This document shows, piece by piece, positions 63,079 through 64,000 of a stretch of 64,000 bases of DNA. Where the stretch lies: positions 1 to 64,000 of IMG/VR virus record IMGVR_UViG_3300046648_000141. One strand, written 5' to 3'. Each line of letters begins with the position of its first letter. Within the stretch, counting starts at the first letter, position 1. Under the pieces are notes generated by a model. The model did no database searches and was not told the DNA's origin. It worked only from the letters and a program-made list of their open reading frames with translations. The position numbers and the translations under genes are program-made. This DNA is from a virus.

Positions 63079-63588
63079 ATGGATATCACCGAAAAAATAC
63101 TGGAGCAGATCGCGCACCATCGCGCGGAAATCCTCCGGCTCGAATCGGCGCTCGACGTCATTGCCCAGGTGAGCGGCAAGCCGATCAAGAAGGATGCGCC
63201 GCTGATCACTATCCGGAGAACGGTGCCGGCCGTGTCCGACGACCAGCCGCCGGTGCAGATGAAACCGAAACGGGCTTCACCGAAGCCGGGGACGATGAAG
63301 AAGCGCTCCATGCAACTTGCTGACAATCGGCGTGCGAGAATAACGCTCCTCACCGCATTGAAAGCCAGCGGCCCGGCCCTGTCGCGTGACTTGGCTGTAA
63401 CTATCGGATTCAAGGCGGGCGAGGATATTCAGCCCGTCTATCAGCGGCTCTACGAACTCAAGCGCGACGGCTTGGCGGAGAAGGGCGATGACAGCCGTTA
63501 CAGCGTAACCACCGCCGGACTGGCAGCGCTGGCAGATGTGGTGCAGGAGGCGGACGGCGACGCCGGAGCTTCCGAACAAGCGGCTTGA
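63079..63588 (+). CDS. Coiled-coil plus winged-helix protein, 169 aa
   Basis: A coil at the start (EKILEQIAHHRAEILRLESA), a basic linker, then LLTALKASGPALSRDLAVTI with YQRLYELKRDGLAEKGDDSR, which reads like a winged-helix fold. It may regulate or bind DNA as a dimer. Five bases after the XRE gene. Confidence 0.7.
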   Translation: MDITEKILEQIAHHRAEILRLESALDVIAQVSGKPIKKDAPLITIRRTVPAVSDDQPPVQMKPKRASPKPGTMKKRSMQLADNRRARITLLTALKASGPALSRDLAVTIGFKAGEDIQPVYQRLYELKRDGLAEKGDDSRYSVTTAGLAALADVVQEADGDAGASEQAA

Positions 63589-63610
63589 GCAACCAGAGCC
63601 GCGCACCATA

Positions 63611-63652
63611 GGCGATGGCGGGGAGCCCCCGCCGCAAGCGCCCGCCATCGCC
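63611..63652 (+). terminator. Inverted repeat, possible terminator
   Basis: GGCGATGGCGGG (63611-63622) and CCCGCCATCGCC (63641-63652) are perfect 12-bp arms with an 18-base loop. A T-run (GGTTTTTG) follows after about ten bases. It lies between two small plus-strand genes and may end the regulator transcript. Confidence 0.55.
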
Positions 63653-63670
63653 AATCGACGGTTTTTGAAA

Positions 63671-63838
63671 ATGCGACAATGTCCTGTGGTTTTTGAAGAT
63701 TGTGATGACCCCGGCTGTCCAGGTCCGTTCCGCTGCGTGCTAACAGACCCCGAGAAATTGCTGCGCTGGATTCGGCGCAACCCGAAACATCCATTAGCCG
63801 GCAAGGTCCTGATGGAAGCGTTTGACCCCTGCATCTGA
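63671..63838 (+). CDS. Small cysteine protein, 55 aa
   Basis: The frame reads MRQCPVVFEDCDDPGCPGPF followed by RCVLTDPEKLLRWIRRNPKH. Four cysteines in the first 22 residues may bind zinc. The ribosome site is weak. The next gene is also cysteine-rich. Confidence 0.5.
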   Translation: MRQCPVVFEDCDDPGCPGPFRCVLTDPEKLLRWIRRNPKHPLAGKVLMEAFDPCI

Positions 63839-63848
63839 GGTATTCACC

Positions 63849-64000
63849 GTGAAACGAACCTGTGGCGAATGCACACTCTGTTGCAAGCTCCTGCCCGTCC
63901 GGGAGCTGGACAAGCTCGCCGGCATGCGTTGCCCGCATCAGCGCCACGGGAAGGGCTGCGGCATCTATGGCCGGCATCCGCCGAGCTGCCGCGTGTGGTC
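63849..64000 (+). CDS. YkgJ-family cysteine cluster protein, cut by window end
   Basis: GTG start. KRTCGECTLCCKLLPVRELD followed by MRCPHQRHGKGCGIYGRHP and SCRVW is the YkgJ/UPF0153 pattern, with the cysteines that may bind zinc or an iron-sulfur cluster. Only the first 50 residues are inside the window. Confidence 0.8.
   Translation, partial: MKRTCGECTLCCKLLPVRELDKLAGMRCPHQRHGKGCGIYGRHPPSCRVW

Noticed and set aside
1-64000. tRNA or rRNA genes
   Set aside because: No cloverleaf with a TTCGAATC-type T-arm and CCA end, and no rRNA-like stretch, was seen by eye. A covariance search for tRNAs is the decisive test and could not be run here.
1-64000. Insertion sequences or transposases
   Set aside because: No DDE transposase or terminal inverted repeats were recognised. 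The long inverted repeats at 53.1, 61.1, 61.3 and 63.6 kb do not bracket a transposase gene.

Overview
The window is almost entirely phage. Nearly every base lies in tightly packed genes, many overlapping by 1 to 20 bases, and the order fits a temperate siphophage or prophage with an HK97-type head. The host is most likely an alphaproteobacterium, probably of the Rhizobiales/Hyphomicrobiales type. The reasons are high G+C, a GcrA-like regulator next to a DNA methyltransferase, tail genes of the GTA/BR0599 kind, and small proteins of a style familiar from rhizobial prophages. No host housekeeping gene, tRNA or rRNA is visible. Both ends of the window cut through genes. All names rest on motif recognition by eye, without database searches.

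Layout. (1) 0-4.5 kb: three small plus-strand genes, then a minus-strand set of small unknown genes read from two near-identical promoters (about 4.5 and 2.5 kb). Four of these genes also share a hairpin leader that carries the Shine-Dalgarno sequence. (2) 4.6-10.7 kb: a DUF6456-like protein, a SLOG/DUF2493 protein, an HNH nuclease, and an island of ParB-like protein, two methyltransferases, and a PAPS-reductase/ParB pair resembling IbrA/IbrB. (3) 10.7-13.4 kb: a minus-strand run of about twelve small genes. (4) 13.6-41 kb: the late operon, containing terminase, a fused protease-major capsid protein, portal, a collagen-like protein, head-tail connectors interrupted by a glycosyltransferase/methyltransferase cassette, tail genes with a probable -1 frameshift, a tape measure with a lysozyme domain, tip and fibre proteins, and a lysis cassette with endolysin, nested spanins and several membrane proteins. 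One of those membrane proteins looks like the ethylene-receptor sensor domain. (5) 41-44 kb: a third copy of the special promoter and leader, the integrase with repeats that could be attP, and excisionase-like regulators. (6) 44.4-52.6 kb: a minus-strand recombination operon with a Bet/RecT annealing protein and a RAMP-like protein, broken by four degenerate pentanucleotide-repeat arrays, ending in a CI-like repressor. (7) 52.7-61 kb: Cro-like protein, GcrA-like protein with a methyltransferase, ParB-like, RuvC-like, PP-loop and DUF1376-like replication genes, then small genes and a second HNH nuclease. (8) 61.3-64 kb: a small minus operon and a divergent pair of HTH regulators around paired operators.

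How it fits together. CI/Cro, the integrase and the excisionase-like genes make the lysogeny switch. Bet, RuvC, the DUF1376 protein and the ParB-like proteins make the replication and recombination set. The methyltransferases and GcrA-like protein may tie DNA modification to host cell-cycle signals. The strongest candidates for undescribed biology are the repeated promoter/leader element, the pentanucleotide arrays with their shared spacer element, and the ethylene-sensor-like membrane protein.
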